Source of the DNA: Chryseobacterium aahli | GTDB taxonomy: Bacteria > Bacteroidota > Bacteroidia > Flavobacteriales > Weeksellaceae | Length of the DNA: 64,000 nucleotides | NCBI RefSeq assembly: GCF_022699665.1 | Contig: NZ_JALDNB010000005.1 | Coordinates: 62,001 to 126,000, forward strand | Direction of reading: 5' to 3' | Part shown: positions 42,526-51,128 of the stretch, piece by piece | Layout: each line of letters opens with the position of its first letter | How positions within the stretch are numbered: position 1 is the stretch's first letter | Made by a program: the position numbers and the translations under genes | The notes under the pieces: generated by a model | Databases searched by the model: none | What the model saw: the letters and a program-made list of their open reading frames with translations, nothing else | Told to the model about the DNA's origin: nothing

Positions 42526-42811
42526 GTAAAGTGTAATAATTGAATGAAGAATGTTTCCTGGTCTGAGATTTATTTAATTGAATTTTAAACTTGCCAAGGG
42601 AGATTTTTATTCCAATCAAACCACTAGAAAAATGATTTAAAATCATCCGCTTTATTTTAAAAATTCATTTTTTTATTATGTTAATAAATAATTAAACTTT
42701 TAAGATTAAAATAATTCACACATCTTTTACGTGATTTTGATTGATTTTTTCAAATAAAATAAGGATATTTGGGGGAGCTTTTTATGGCTCCTTTTTTAAT
42801 TTAAAAATATT
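42526..42811. other. 286-bp gap with a leader hairpin before the SMI1 gene
   Basis: No gene is supported; the sequence is very AT-rich. GGAGC (42774-42778) and GCTCC (42787-42791) form a hairpin followed by six T, only 15 nt before the ATG at 42812. It may be an attenuator in the leader of the SMI1 gene or the remnant of a terminator. I see no exact -7 box. Confidence 0.5.
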
Positions 42812-43348
42812 ATGATAACAGAATTTTTCAAGAACTTCGACTTTAAGAATTTTTGGAGTGAATGCAGCTACTCTGCAAGAGACTATATCGGTGGTTTTGC
42901 TGATGATGAAATGATTGATTCTGTTGAAAAAGAATTGGGGTATAAACTTCCCGGCTCTTACATTCAGATGATGAAAACACAGAACGGTGGATTGGCAAAC
43001 AAATCTGTTTTCCCTACCACTGAAGCCAATTCTTGGGCAGATGACCATGTGGCAATAAATGGTATTATGGGAATTGGGCGAGAACGTATTTATTCTCTTT
43101 GCGGAGAAATGGGGAGTCAGTTTATGATTGATGAATGGGGCTATCCTGCAATCGGTGTGTATTTTGCAGACTGCCCGTCAGCAGGGCATGATATGATTTT
43201 ATTTGATTATTCAAACTGTGGTAAAGATGGCGAACCGGAAGTGGTACATGTAGATCAGGAAAATGATTTTAAGAAAACTTTTTTGGCTAAAGATTTTGAA
43301 ACTTTTATAAAAGGTTTGAAAGTTGAAGAAGGATTTGAGGGAGAATAA
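42812..43348 (+). CDS. SMI1/KNR4-family protein
   Basis: The 178-residue acidic cytosolic protein has the SMI1/KNR4 (SUKH) core: FWSECSYSARDYIGGFADDEMIDSVEKELGYKLPGSYIQMMKTQNGG, a later GIGRERIYSLCGE, YPAIGVYFADCPSAGHDMILFDYS and a terminal FIKGLKV. SUKH proteins commonly serve as immunity proteins for secreted or contact-dependent nuclease toxins, also as general regulators. No toxin gene is beside it. It begins a three-gene set with DUF4241 and the glycosylase-like gene. Confidence 0.85.
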   Translation: MITEFFKNFDFKNFWSECSYSARDYIGGFADDEMIDSVEKELGYKLPGSYIQMMKTQNGGLANKSVFPTTEANSWADDHVAINGIMGIGRERIYSLCGEMGSQFMIDEWGYPAIGVYFADCPSAGHDMILFDYSNCGKDGEPEVVHVDQENDFKKTFLAKDFETFIKGLKVEEGFEGE

Positions 43349-43386
43349 AAAAAACCTGAATTTTAATAATTACAATTAAATCATCA

Positions 43387-44127
43387 ATGATTATGAAAGA
43401 AAACTGGCTGCAAAACTGGGAAGAAGTAAAAGATGTTTTAGTTTGTCCTACAGATCTTGAAACATATTTTACCTCGAATGAAATTCTGGGACAGAAAATG
43501 GAGACGGTGGAAATAGGAAATGTTTCGCTACCATCCGGAAAAATAGTGGTGAGAGATCCGCTTGTTTATCTGAGTTCTGATGAAAAACCTTACTTCATTC
43601 AGGCTCCGAAAGGAAATTTCCCAGTTACGATTGCTGTGGTAAAATCTGAAGATTGGGGAGACCGGTATGCTGTCGTAAAAGTTGAGTTTACCAAAGAAAA
43701 ACCGGTTGTTTATCGTGAAGCTTTGATTGGAATTGAAGATTTGGAAGATGTAACTGAAGACGATTTTTTTGGTTTCAGTGTAGACGCAGGTTTGGGATGT
43801 ATTACCGATGCTGAAGTTCTTCCTTCTGTAGATCAATTTGTTGCTATAACAGATGTTGACAATGTGTACGATGATTATTTTGCTGAAATTTTCGCACAGA
43901 GTTACAAAGATCATCCCAACAATCAGAGAGATGCCGGAGACTGGATCAATTGGACAGTTCCCAATACAACCTATCAGATTCCGATGTTTGCAAGCGGGTT
44001 TGGTGACGGCAGCTATCCTGTATATTTTGCGTACGATACTCATGGTGAAATTTGTGGATTGTACATTCAGTTTATCGATGTCGAATTGGCATTGAGTGAA
44101 GATGGAGACGATGAAGATGTAGAATAA
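43387..44127 (+). CDS. DUF4241-family protein
   Basis: The 246-residue acidic protein ends with the typical DUF4241 block MFASGFGDGSYPVYFAYDTHGEICGLYIQFIDVEL and earlier has LPSGKIVVRDPLV and FPVTIAVVK. DUF4241 is often found in toxin-immunity neighbourhoods; the biochemical role is unknown. The N-terminus may be the second ATG (43393). Its stop is 1 bp from the next start, so it is co-translated with the SMUG2-like gene. Confidence 0.8.
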   Translation: MIMKENWLQNWEEVKDVLVCPTDLETYFTSNEILGQKMETVEIGNVSLPSGKIVVRDPLVYLSSDEKPYFIQAPKGNFPVTIAVVKSEDWGDRYAVVKVEFTKEKPVVYREALIGIEDLEDVTEDDFFGFSVDAGLGCITDAEVLPSVDQFVAITDVDNVYDDYFAEIFAQSYKDHPNNQRDAGDWINWTVPNTTYQIPMFASGFGDGSYPVYFAYDTHGEICGLYIQFIDVELALSEDGDDEDVE

Positions 44128-44128
44128 A

Positions 44129-44833
44129 ATGTGTGATAAAACTTTTGCAGATCAAGTAGTTGAATTTAATAAAAAATTAAATTTTAAAGGAAATCTTCCT
44201 AAAGATTTTCAGGTTCTGAATCCGTATTTGGATAATCCTGAAACGCTGGTTGTCATGCAAAAGTTTTATCAGAAATATTATAATGATTCCAATCAAAGGA
44301 AATTTGTGATTGGAATTAATCCCAGCCGTCACGGAGCGGGAGTTACCGGAGTTCCGTTTACCGATACTAAGCGATTGGAAACGGTCTGCGGAATTAAAAT
44401 GGAATCTGCTCATACACATGAAATTTCTTCCGTTTTTATATACGACATGATTTCAGCTTACGGCGGCGGCGCAGAATTTTACAGAGATTTTTATATAAAT
44501 TCTCCTTTTCCTTTGGCAATCGTAAGAAAATCAAAGGGTAATTGGGTCAATGCCAATTATTATGATGATAAAGAGCTTTTCAATGATGTGAAAGATTCTA
44601 TGATCGATTCTTTAAAGAAACATATCAGTTTAGTTCTAGATACATCAGAAGTTTTTGTTTTAGGAAAGAAAAATGCAGATTTTATTTCTAAATTAAATGT
44701 AGAAGCAGAATTGTTTGATAAAATGACGGTTTTGGAACATCCGAGATATATTCAACAGTATAAATCGAAAGAAAAAGATTTGTATATTGATAAGTATATC
44801 TTGGCATTGAAAAAAATAGATGCTAAGGCGTGA
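44129..44833 (+). CDS. SMUG2-type uracil-DNA-glycosylase-fold protein (DUF4918)
   Basis: The 234-residue protein shows the UDG-superfamily signature FVIGINPSRHGAGVTGVPFTD near residue 60 and a C-terminal HPRYI, as in the SMUG2/DUF4918 group. Such proteins excise uracil or related lesions from DNA, but activity of this branch is not well defined. It follows DUF4241 with no gap, an unusual pairing that may reflect passive operon placement. Confidence 0.8.
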   Translation: MCDKTFADQVVEFNKKLNFKGNLPKDFQVLNPYLDNPETLVVMQKFYQKYYNDSNQRKFVIGINPSRHGAGVTGVPFTDTKRLETVCGIKMESAHTHEISSVFIYDMISAYGGGAEFYRDFYINSPFPLAIVRKSKGNWVNANYYDDKELFNDVKDSMIDSLKKHISLVLDTSEVFVLGKKNADFISKLNVEAELFDKMTVLEHPRYIQQYKSKEKDLYIDKYILALKKIDAKA

Positions 44834-44933
44834 ATCGTAGTATCGAAGGTGCATTCCGTAGAATGTAATCTGTGTAGTAATCTGAAATGTAGAATAGTCG
44901 ACCAATCAAATATTAATTTGAAATCAAAAAATT

Positions 44934-45698
44934 ATGCCTTGGAATCCTGAAATTTATAACCAATTTAAAAACATTCGCTATCAGCCATTTTTTGATTTGA
45001 TGAATTTAATTTCATCAGAAAATCTGAGGAAAGCAATTGATGTAGGCTGTGGAACGGGCGAACAAACTCATATTCTTTCAGAAAAATTTGATGATGCAGA
45101 ATTTCTGGGAATTGATTCTTCTGCAGAAATGCTAGCCGAAGCCCATCAGTTTCAAAATGCTAAACTGAGCTTTAAGCAAATGCCGGTGGAAGATTTTACC
45201 GAAACTGAGGGGAAATGGGATTTGATTTTCAGTAATGCTGCATTGCAATGGTCGGATGATCATGAAACATTATTCCCAAAATTAATTTCATTATTAAGCG
45301 AAAACGGACAGTTTGCCGTACAGATGCCCATTCAGGCTGAGAATGTTTTAAATAAAATATTATTCCAGCTCGCTTCGGAGGAATCTTTTCGTACCCAACT
45401 TGATGGTTGGAACAGAGTTTCACTTGTTCTGAGTATTGACGAATACGCTCAAATCATGTTTGATAATGGCTTAAAAGATTTAAATATTTCAGTAAAAGTG
45501 TATCCGATTCTCGCAGACGATGCTGAAAAATTGTATCAGTTTATTTCGGGTTCTGCTTTGATACCGTATGTTGAGAGATTGGATGAGGTGAGCAAAGAGA
45601 ATTTTATTTCAGAATACAAAAAAAGAATTGGCGGGCACTTCAAAAATTTTCCTGCAATGTATGCATTCAAGAGATTGCTGCTTTATGGAAAAAAATAA
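44934..45698 (+). CDS. tam: Trans-aconitate 2-methyltransferase-like protein
   Basis: The 254-residue class I methyltransferase begins MPWNPEIYNQF and has SAM motif I AIDVGCGTGEQT (about 34-45), IDSS motif II and the Tam-specific FSNAALQWSDDHE. Tam methylates trans-aconitate to relieve its inhibition of aconitase. It lies downstream of the glycosylase gene with a 100-bp gap. Confidence 0.88.
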   Translation: MPWNPEIYNQFKNIRYQPFFDLMNLISSENLRKAIDVGCGTGEQTHILSEKFDDAEFLGIDSSAEMLAEAHQFQNAKLSFKQMPVEDFTETEGKWDLIFSNAALQWSDDHETLFPKLISLLSENGQFAVQMPIQAENVLNKILFQLASEESFRTQLDGWNRVSLVLSIDEYAQIMFDNGLKDLNISVKVYPILADDAEKLYQFISGSALIPYVERLDEVSKENFISEYKKRIGGHFKNFPAMYAFKRLLLYGKK

Positions 45699-45719
45699 AT
45701 ACTTTTTATAACAAAACAA

Positions 45720-45745
45720 AAACCTTTGAAGTTTTTCAAAGGTTT
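45720..45745. terminator. Bidirectional terminator between tam and the T9SS gene
   Basis: AAACCTTTGAA (45720-45730) pairs with TTCAAAGGTTT (45735-45745). On the minus strand it is followed by TTTGTTTTG, on the plus strand by a short T run. Confidence 0.7.
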
Positions 45746-45828
45746 AATCATTGTGTGATAGAATCGTGTTTGAAATCATTTATAGTCTAAAAGAGTTCTC
45801 ATGGTGGTTAGTTTTTGTTAAAATAAGA

Positions 45829-46656
45829 CTATCTTTTAATGATTTTTTTAGAGTGTGAAGACGTTTTCAGCAAATACGTTCCTGATGGAAGTTCTGCTAT
45901 GTTTTCTTTATTAATTCCTTTTTTAAGCTCAAAGTCTTTCAAGATTTTCCCGGATTGATCATAAAGCTGAGCTTTAGAATCTTCTGATGTTTCTATAGAA
46001 AACTGACCTGTCGTAGGATTTGGGAAAAGAGACAGATTGCTTTTTGATTTTTTTAATTCGTCAGTCGACAATACAAGACCCGTATCTTTTACCCAAGTGA
46101 AGGCATCAAGACAAAAGTAATTATAAGCACCTCCTATAGTTACCTGAAGCTGATCAATAATAATATTACTATAATTCTGACCGTTAAGGTTTGTTAGATC
46201 AATAAGAGTAAATCCATTGGTAGATCCGAGACCCGTCGCAAAGCCTGTGGTTTTAATTTGGCTATATTTGGTTACTCCGGATAATTTCCCTGTTACAGTA
46301 AGAGTTCCTGCAACTGTTTGGTCCAGATTATTAGCAGATAAAAACACCCAGAATCTGTTTACTTTAAAAAGATTTGATGTTGTTTTAATACTGAATGATG
46401 CTCCTGTGGTAACATTTGCTGCTCCGTTATTATCAATGTAGCGATTGTCATTCGCTGTTCCGTTCCATCCTGTATTGGGGAAACTTTCCTGAATGGCAAA
46501 TCCTCCGACTTGGGAAAGAATATTAAAAATCACTCCGTTGTCAGTAAAACTGGTGCTTCCGTTACTTTCAGTTTCAAAAACTTCTGTACTGGTCTGTCCA
46601 AATGAAAAGATCGAAATGAAAAGACTGCAGATTGTAAAGAATATAGTACTTCTCAT
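45829..46656 (-). CDS. T9SS type A sorting-domain protein
   Basis: From the ATG at 46656 the protein has 275 residues: signal peptide (MRSTIFFTICSLFISIFSFG), a beta-rich domain of about 170 residues resembling DUF4465-type adhesin or carbohydrate-binding folds (not certain), and a C-terminal T9SS domain of about 75 residues with SLFPNPTTGQFSIE and LPSGTYLLK. It would cross the outer membrane by the type IX system and be displayed or released. It lies 30 bp downstream of the collar-domain genes, on the same strand. Confidence 0.88.
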   Translation of the reverse strand: MRSTIFFTICSLFISIFSFGQTSTEVFETESNGSTSFTDNGVIFNILSQVGGFAIQESFPNTGWNGTANDNRYIDNNGAANVTTGASFSIKTTSNLFKVNRFWVFLSANNLDQTVAGTLTVTGKLSGVTKYSQIKTTGFATGLGSTNGFTLIDLTNLNGQNYSNIIIDQLQVTIGGAYNYFCLDAFTWVKDTGLVLSTDELKKSKSNLSLFPNPTTGQFSIETSEDSKAQLYDQSGKILKDFELKKGINKENIAELPSGTYLLKTSSHSKKIIKR

Positions 46657-46685
46657 AATTTTAGGTTTTAAATTTTTATTTTTTT

Positions 46686-47228
46686 CTATGGTCTTGAAGG
46701 AAAAATTCCTTGAACACAAATAATATAATTCATCCCCAGATAAGGTGGCATGTTGTTAATCGGCTGATTTGCTCCTGTAAATGATACAGAAGTAGCATTG
46801 ATAGCCGTATCAGGAGCTGCATCTACAAAACTTGGTATAGATGTAAAATCTCTTCCTACAGTCGTTCCCGGCACTGCAATTGATGAAGTTGGGGAAGGAG
46901 ATGAAGACGTAGCATTTGATCTGGAAACTCTTAATTGGCTCATGATGCTAGGCATGTTAGAACTAAGAAGAGTTGTTGTAGGAGTTCCCGCGATTTCTCC
47001 AAGAACAACAGATTTCCCTGTATTAGATGTTCCTGCACCGATAGGAGCACGTCCGTTTAGGTTGGGTAAAGCAAAAGTTGTCGTACCGTTACCTCCGTAT
47101 GTAGTTCCTAAAATTGAAAAAAGAGCCTGGTTTTGCGCAATATTTAATATCGCTCCGTTGCAAAGTAAAAAGCCTCTTGGTGTAAAATCACCTGCAAACA
47201 TCTTAATGGTTCCTATCATTTCGTCCAT
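46686..47228 (-). CDS. Phage tail-collar-domain protein (paralogue 1)
   Basis: The 180-residue protein has the tail-collar fold of MdpB/microcystin-dependent-type proteins: MIGTIKMFAGDFTPRGFLLC, ALFSILGTTYGGNGTTTFALPNL, and the C-terminal PPYLGMNYIICVQGIFP. It has no signal peptide. The central part is Ser/Pro-rich (SSSPSPTSS). It sits 41 bp after a close paralogue, a tandem duplication. Function is unknown; such pairs are common in Bacteroidota and are not linked here to phage head or tail genes. Confidence 0.85.
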   Translation of the reverse strand: MDEMIGTIKMFAGDFTPRGFLLCNGAILNIAQNQALFSILGTTYGGNGTTTFALPNLNGRAPIGAGTSNTGKSVVLGEIAGTPTTTLLSSNMPSIMSQLRVSRSNATSSSPSPTSSIAVPGTTVGRDFTSIPSFVDAAPDTAINATSVSFTGANQPINNMPPYLGMNYIICVQGIFPSRP

Positions 47229-47269
47229 GATATATTTGTTTTTTTAGTTATTAATTTATTTGCACTTAA

Positions 47270-47818
47270 TTATGGTCTTGAAGGATAAATTCCTTCTACA
47301 CAGATGATGTAATTCATTCCTAAATAAGGAGGCATGTTATTAACAGGCAGATTTTGACCCATAAAGATTACAGATTGTGGGTTGATTGAGGTAACAGTAG
47401 AGGGATTTGCGTTGTCTACAAAGCTTGGTATCGCTGTAAAGTCTCTTCCTACTGTAGTTCCCGGCACTGCAATCGATGAAGTGGAAGTTGGGGAAGATGA
47501 AGTTGCGTTAGATTTCGAAACTTTTAATTGACTTGAAAAACTTGGCAAGTTTGCAGATAAAAGGGTAGTCTGTGGAGTTCCTGACATCTCGCCTAATACA
47601 TATGTTTGTTGTCCGTTCGCTCCTGTTCCCAATGGGTAACGTCCGTTTAAGTTTGGTAATGCAAAAGTTGTAATACCGTCACCTCCGTAAGTTGTGCCTA
47701 AAATAGAGAAAAGTGCAGTGTTTTGAGCAATACTTAATAAAGCTCCGTTGCAAAATAGAAATCCTCTAGGTGCGAAGTTTCCTGCAAATGACTTGATTAT
47801 TCCGATCATTTCTTCCAT
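47270..47818 (-). CDS. Phage tail-collar-domain protein (paralogue 2)
   Basis: The 182-residue protein is the upstream member of the tandem pair. It shares MIGIIKSFAGNFAPRGFLFC, TTYGGDGITTFALPNLNGR, TTVGRDFTAIPSFVD and the terminal EGIYPSRP with the next gene, and differs mainly in the mid-region. Strong similarity with changed surface loops suggests paralogous subunits of the same assembly. Confidence 0.85.
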   Translation of the reverse strand: MEEMIGIIKSFAGNFAPRGFLFCNGALLSIAQNTALFSILGTTYGGDGITTFALPNLNGRYPLGTGANGQQTYVLGEMSGTPQTTLLSANLPSFSSQLKVSKSNATSSSPTSTSSIAVPGTTVGRDFTAIPSFVDNANPSTVTSINPQSVIFMGQNLPVNNMPPYLGMNYIICVEGIYPSRP

Positions 47819-47984
47819 GATGATATTTGTTTTTAGGTTTATATTGATGTGATTTTTTTAAAACAAACTTGATGTGTTTTCGTTTTAATTATACCCCAAA
47901 GGAACAATGAAAACAGGAAATATGGTAGAGTATAAATTACCAAATGCGCCATTCAGTATTTATACGTAATCAGAATTGGGGATA

Positions 47985-48012
47985 TAAAAAAACCTTCAAA
48001 TTTTGAAGGTTT
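47985..48012 (-). terminator. Terminator after the NarL-type regulator gene
   Basis: AAACCTTCAAA (47990-48000) pairs with TTTGAAGGTTT (48002-48012), and on the minus strand a run of seven T follows. It lies 45 nt after the stop at 48058. Confidence 0.8.
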
Positions 48013-48057
48013 AATATATTTTTGAAAGCTTTGATTTTTTAATAAAAGTATAAATAA

Positions 48058-48732
48058 TTAAAGCTTTACCGGAAGAGAATAGATGTCATTAATTACAGCA
48101 TAGATTACGATGCCCACTGTGTTTTTAGCACCTATTTTATCTAAAATTCTCTGCCTGTGACTTTCAATTGTTCTGGGACTAAGGAAAAGTTTTTCTGCAA
48201 TCTCATGATTGGTCATCTCTTCACAGATCAATTTCACGACTTCTTTCTCACGATCACTAAGTTCATCTTCCAGATCAAACAATGATTTTGTTTTCGGCGG
48301 ATTATTCATGTACGAGAAAAGCATTTTGTAATCTTCTGAGGTGAAATACAAACCTTTTGTATGGACTTCTGTTATAGCCTCGATGAAAGCTTTTTTATCA
48401 GAGTTTTTAGGCAAAAATGCAGAAACACCTAGTTTTACCATGTAACCCAAGATGCTGCTTTTATAGTGAGAAGAGAGAATGATTATTTTGAGTGCAGGAT
48501 ATTTTTGTCTTAAATTTTCTACAAGTTCAAACCCGTCCATTGGTTTCATTTGAATGTCGATAAGAGCAATATCCGGGAACTCTTCAGAATTAAAAGTGGC
48601 TAAATTTTCTAAAAAATCCGAGCCATTGTTTGATGTTATGGTCACAGAGATGCTTTTTTCAATAGAAAGCAAAAGTTTTACACCTTCTAAAATAAGCTGC
48701 TCGTCATCTACTAAGGCTATTTTAATTTTCAT
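48058..48732 (-). CDS. NarL/LuxR-family response regulator
   Basis: The 224-residue protein has a receiver domain (acidic VDDEQ, phospho-acceptor D59 in ALIDIQMKPMDG) and a C-terminal LuxR HTH (about 158-215): LSDREKEVVKLICEEMTNHEIAE then LFLSPRTIESHRQRILDKIG. It overlaps the end of the kinase gene by 11 bp, so they are co-translated. Confidence 0.94.
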   Translation of the reverse strand: MKIKIALVDDEQLILEGVKLLLSIEKSISVTITSNNGSDFLENLATFNSEEFPDIALIDIQMKPMDGFELVENLRQKYPALKIIILSSHYKSSILGYMVKLGVSAFLPKNSDKKAFIEAITEVHTKGLYFTSEDYKMLFSYMNNPPKTKSLFDLEDELSDREKEVVKLICEEMTNHEIAEKLFLSPRTIESHRQRILDKIGAKNTVGIVIYAVINDIYSLPVKL

Positions 48733-49498
48733 GATCGTTGTTTTGTGGAATTATGATAATCAACCTGCTGCCTTTTCCTATTGTATTCTTCCATTTGAAG
48801 CGGGCGTTGAGCGATTTTATTCTCGATTCTATGTTTTTCAAGCCCATTCCTTTGCTTGCATTGTCGTAATCAAAGCTTTCTCCGTTATCAGATAAAATTA
48901 CGATTCTGTTTTCTTTGATATCCTTTATATAGATACTCATTTCAGCGGCTTTAGAATGCTTGATAACATTGGTTGTAAATTCCTGAATAATTCTATAAAT
49001 CTGCACTTCTGTAAAAATATCTTTTTTCTGATATTCCTGAACCACATGCAGATTGATTTTAATCTTATTCGAAAGATTGGTAATCAATTCTTCAACATAC
49101 AAAACAAGTCCTAATTTTTCGAGATTGACAGGGTAAAGTGAATGTGAAATACTTCTCGCCGAGTCTATAAGCTCAGAAATTTGATTTGAAATTATCTTTT
49201 CAGAAGTTTCTTTGTTCTCTGCGTTTAGATTTTGAAGCCAAAGCGAAAGAATATTAAGCCTGTTGCCAATATCATCATGAATCAAAATCGCCATTCTTTT
49301 TCTTTCTTCTTCCTGGGTTTTTGTGCTTTCGAGAGTAAGGTTTTTCTGATGCTGAATTTCTGCCTTGTGCTGGATGCTTTTCTCTTTTATAATTCTGTCG
49401 ATAAAGAACTTATAAGCCAGTAAAACAAACGTGATAATAATTACCAAGACGATAATTAAATAGATGAAAAAGCTGATATTAAGGGTAATGTCTTTAAT
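48722..49498 (-). CDS. Sensor histidine kinase, NarX-type, probable ATT start
   Basis: The kinase has one N-terminal membrane helix, a linker coiled coil, the HisKA_3-like phospho-His in AILIHDDIGNRLN and a HATPase domain (SDNGESFDYD, GMGLKNIESRI). The only standard start in frame, TTG at 49447, would cut the helix to about 14 residues. In-frame upstream codons back to 49498 add IKDITLNISFFIYLIIVL, a natural helix start, and the codon at 49498 is ATT. A stop lies four codons further up. I therefore propose ATT at 49498; TTG at 49447 (241 residues) is the alternative. Confidence 0.85.
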   Translation of the reverse strand: MKDITLNISFFIYLIIVLVIIITFVLLAYKFFIDRIIKEKSIQHKAEIQHQKNLTLESTKTQEEERKRMAILIHDDIGNRLNILSLWLQNLNAENKETSEKIISNQISELIDSARSISHSLYPVNLEKLGLVLYVEELITNLSNKIKINLHVVQEYQKKDIFTEVQIYRIIQEFTTNVIKHSKAAEMSIYIKDIKENRIVILSDNGESFDYDNASKGMGLKNIESRIKSLNARFKWKNTIGKGSRLIIIIPQNNDHEN

Positions 49499-49521
49499 TG
49501 TAAATATTTAAAATTAATAAT

Positions 49522-50157
49522 TTATGTTTGGTTTAATATGTTTTTTTTCAAGCGTGAAAATGTGTAGAGTAAAGATGCATAAAATACAATCAGCAACATA
49601 TTATTAGTACTCAAAATAACAAAGTAAGTACTTTCAGACAATGAAGGCAACTGATTCTGAAGAACAAATATAAAAACAGAAACCGTATAATACATAAAAA
49701 TAAAGGCATCAACCGATAAAAAATGATTCGCCTTTTTCTCATTTTTTATTTCCTGCAGTAAGGTATATCCTGCAAAACAAATAATGATAATATTAGAGAT
49801 TACCTTTATATAATCATTGGTCAGAGTAATACATTGGTTAATAATCAAAAGTCCTGCTGTTAAAATTGCTGTCGGTAGTAACCACCAATCAGACAGAGAC
49901 AATTTCTTAATGTATAAAGTGGTCAGTATAAAAAACTCTCCACCAATAAATATGGGATACATGAAAGAAGTGTTTTTAAAACCAAACACTTCAATCAATG
50001 TATTTGTGGCTATTTCTATTAAAAGCAAAAAAGCGCAATAGTATAGATACCATTTTTCTTTATTTCCCAACAAAAGATATTTCTTAAACCCGGATATGAA
50101 TGCAAAAACCAACAGCCCATAAGAGATATATAAGGAAGTGAAATAAAAATAATTCAT
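49522..50157 (-). CDS. Seven-helix membrane protein of unknown function
   Basis: The 211-residue protein has about seven predicted membrane helices (about 6-24, 38-57, 66-84, 92-110, 115-132, 148-167, 178-200) and no soluble domain. It ends 24-75 bp before the kinase start on the same strand. Small 7TM proteins ahead of a sensor-less NarX-type kinase are common in Bacteroidota, and it is probably the sensory or membrane partner of that kinase. I do not recognise a named family. Confidence 0.8.
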   Translation of the reverse strand: MNYFYFTSLYISYGLLVFAFISGFKKYLLLGNKEKWYLYYCAFLLLIEIATNTLIEVFGFKNTSFMYPIFIGGEFFILTTLYIKKLSLSDWWLLPTAILTAGLLIINQCITLTNDYIKVISNIIIICFAGYTLLQEIKNEKKANHFLSVDAFIFMYYTVSVFIFVLQNQLPSLSESTYFVILSTNNMLLIVFYASLLYTFSRLKKNILNQT

Positions 50158-50177
50158 GATTTATACAATCCCATTAT

Positions 50178-50897
50178 TTAGCAAACCGGAGGACATGGCC
50201 TCGCATAATTGTAAGTGTTTGATATGCTGAAGTCGGAACTGATTTCACCCCCAAGTAAATTTTTCTGAAAAGAAATGAAAACAAGACTTACCAATACTCT
50301 CTGGTAAATATCTGAAAACTTAAGTGCAAAAGAGCAGATAATGTTTGTTGTGCTGCTCTGATCATGCAGGAGATCATCTTTTGAAATGAAAAAACGTCTG
50401 AAAACTCTTTTTCCTTCAAAATCCTGATCTTCTCTCTGGAACCATTCCATACCACTTTCTCTCCAGTCTTCAATTTCTTTTACCGCTACCTGCTGTTCTA
50501 CAGCCGGTTGGCTGAGAATTGGAAAGCTCATATCTGAATCTGTAGAAGTTTTTGTAAGATCCTTCGAAAGAATACTTCTGTTAACCAGAGTATATTGCTT
50601 TATTTCCTTTAATTCAATATCGTTTTCAAGACTTCCCAAAACTGAATAACTGTAATCGGTTGTTTTTAGTTCTCCTTTAGAATCTCTCGGTACTAAAATA
50701 AGAACAACCTGATCTTTTAGAATTCCCATATCCAGACGGAAATTTTTAGGATATTCATCGTCTTCGTTCAGTTTCTCAATCTGCTCTGCAGAAAGTTCAA
50801 AAACATAAGGTAAAGGGATGAGTCTTTCAATTTCAGCAAAGTTTGAAACGGTATTATCCCATTCATTAATTGCTGACAGATAGGCTTCATAATTCAT
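50178..50897 (-). CDS. Unknown soluble protein ending in CPPVC
   Basis: Start at the ATG at 50897 gives 239 residues without signal peptide or helices. The protein is acidic in the N-terminal half (residues 1-100), has EDWRESGMEWFQREDQDFEGKR in the middle and ends NYARPCPPVC, with two Cys in the last five residues. The gene is first in a four-gene minus-strand set (this gene, 7TM protein, kinase, regulator), with 20 bp to the 7TM gene. I cannot name a family; the C-terminal Cys pair could be a redox or tag element. Confidence 0.75.
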   Translation of the reverse strand: MNYEAYLSAINEWDNTVSNFAEIERLIPLPYVFELSAEQIEKLNEDDEYPKNFRLDMGILKDQVVLILVPRDSKGELKTTDYSYSVLGSLENDIELKEIKQYTLVNRSILSKDLTKTSTDSDMSFPILSQPAVEQQVAVKEIEDWRESGMEWFQREDQDFEGKRVFRRFFISKDDLLHDQSSTTNIICSFALKFSDIYQRVLVSLVFISFQKNLLGGEISSDFSISNTYNYARPCPPVC

Positions 50898-51087
50898 TTT
50901 TTGCATAGGTTTAGTTTTAGCGATAAAAGTAGATAAATTTAATTTTTAAAACAATAATTTATCCTTAATTTTTTGATAATATAGTGGGTGTTATTGGTTA
51001 AATTGGATCATAATATTATATATATAGTTTTATTGTAATTTAAATAATAAAAAAAGAAGTTTGTTTATTATTTTAACAAGATTACAC

Positions 51088-51095
51088 TATTTTTG
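51088..51095 (+). promoter_or_regulatory. -7 box TATTTTTG for the crotonase-family gene
   Basis: Exact TAnnTTTG match 33 nt before the ATG at 51129; the TTG at 51093 overlaps it, which rules out the longer frame. Confidence 0.6.
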
Positions 51096-51128
51096 CGATT
51101 ATTAAATCTCAAACTATATTTAAAAGAA

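Noticed and set aside
43528..44043. Antisense open frame of 171 codons inside the DUF4241 gene
   Set aside because: The DUF4241 motifs on the plus strand explain the sequence; the other frame has no recognisable domain.
46686..47818. Prophage remnant indicated by tail-collar proteins
   Set aside because: No capsid, terminase, integrase or other tail genes lie near; such paired collar proteins are common chromosomal genes in Bacteroidota.
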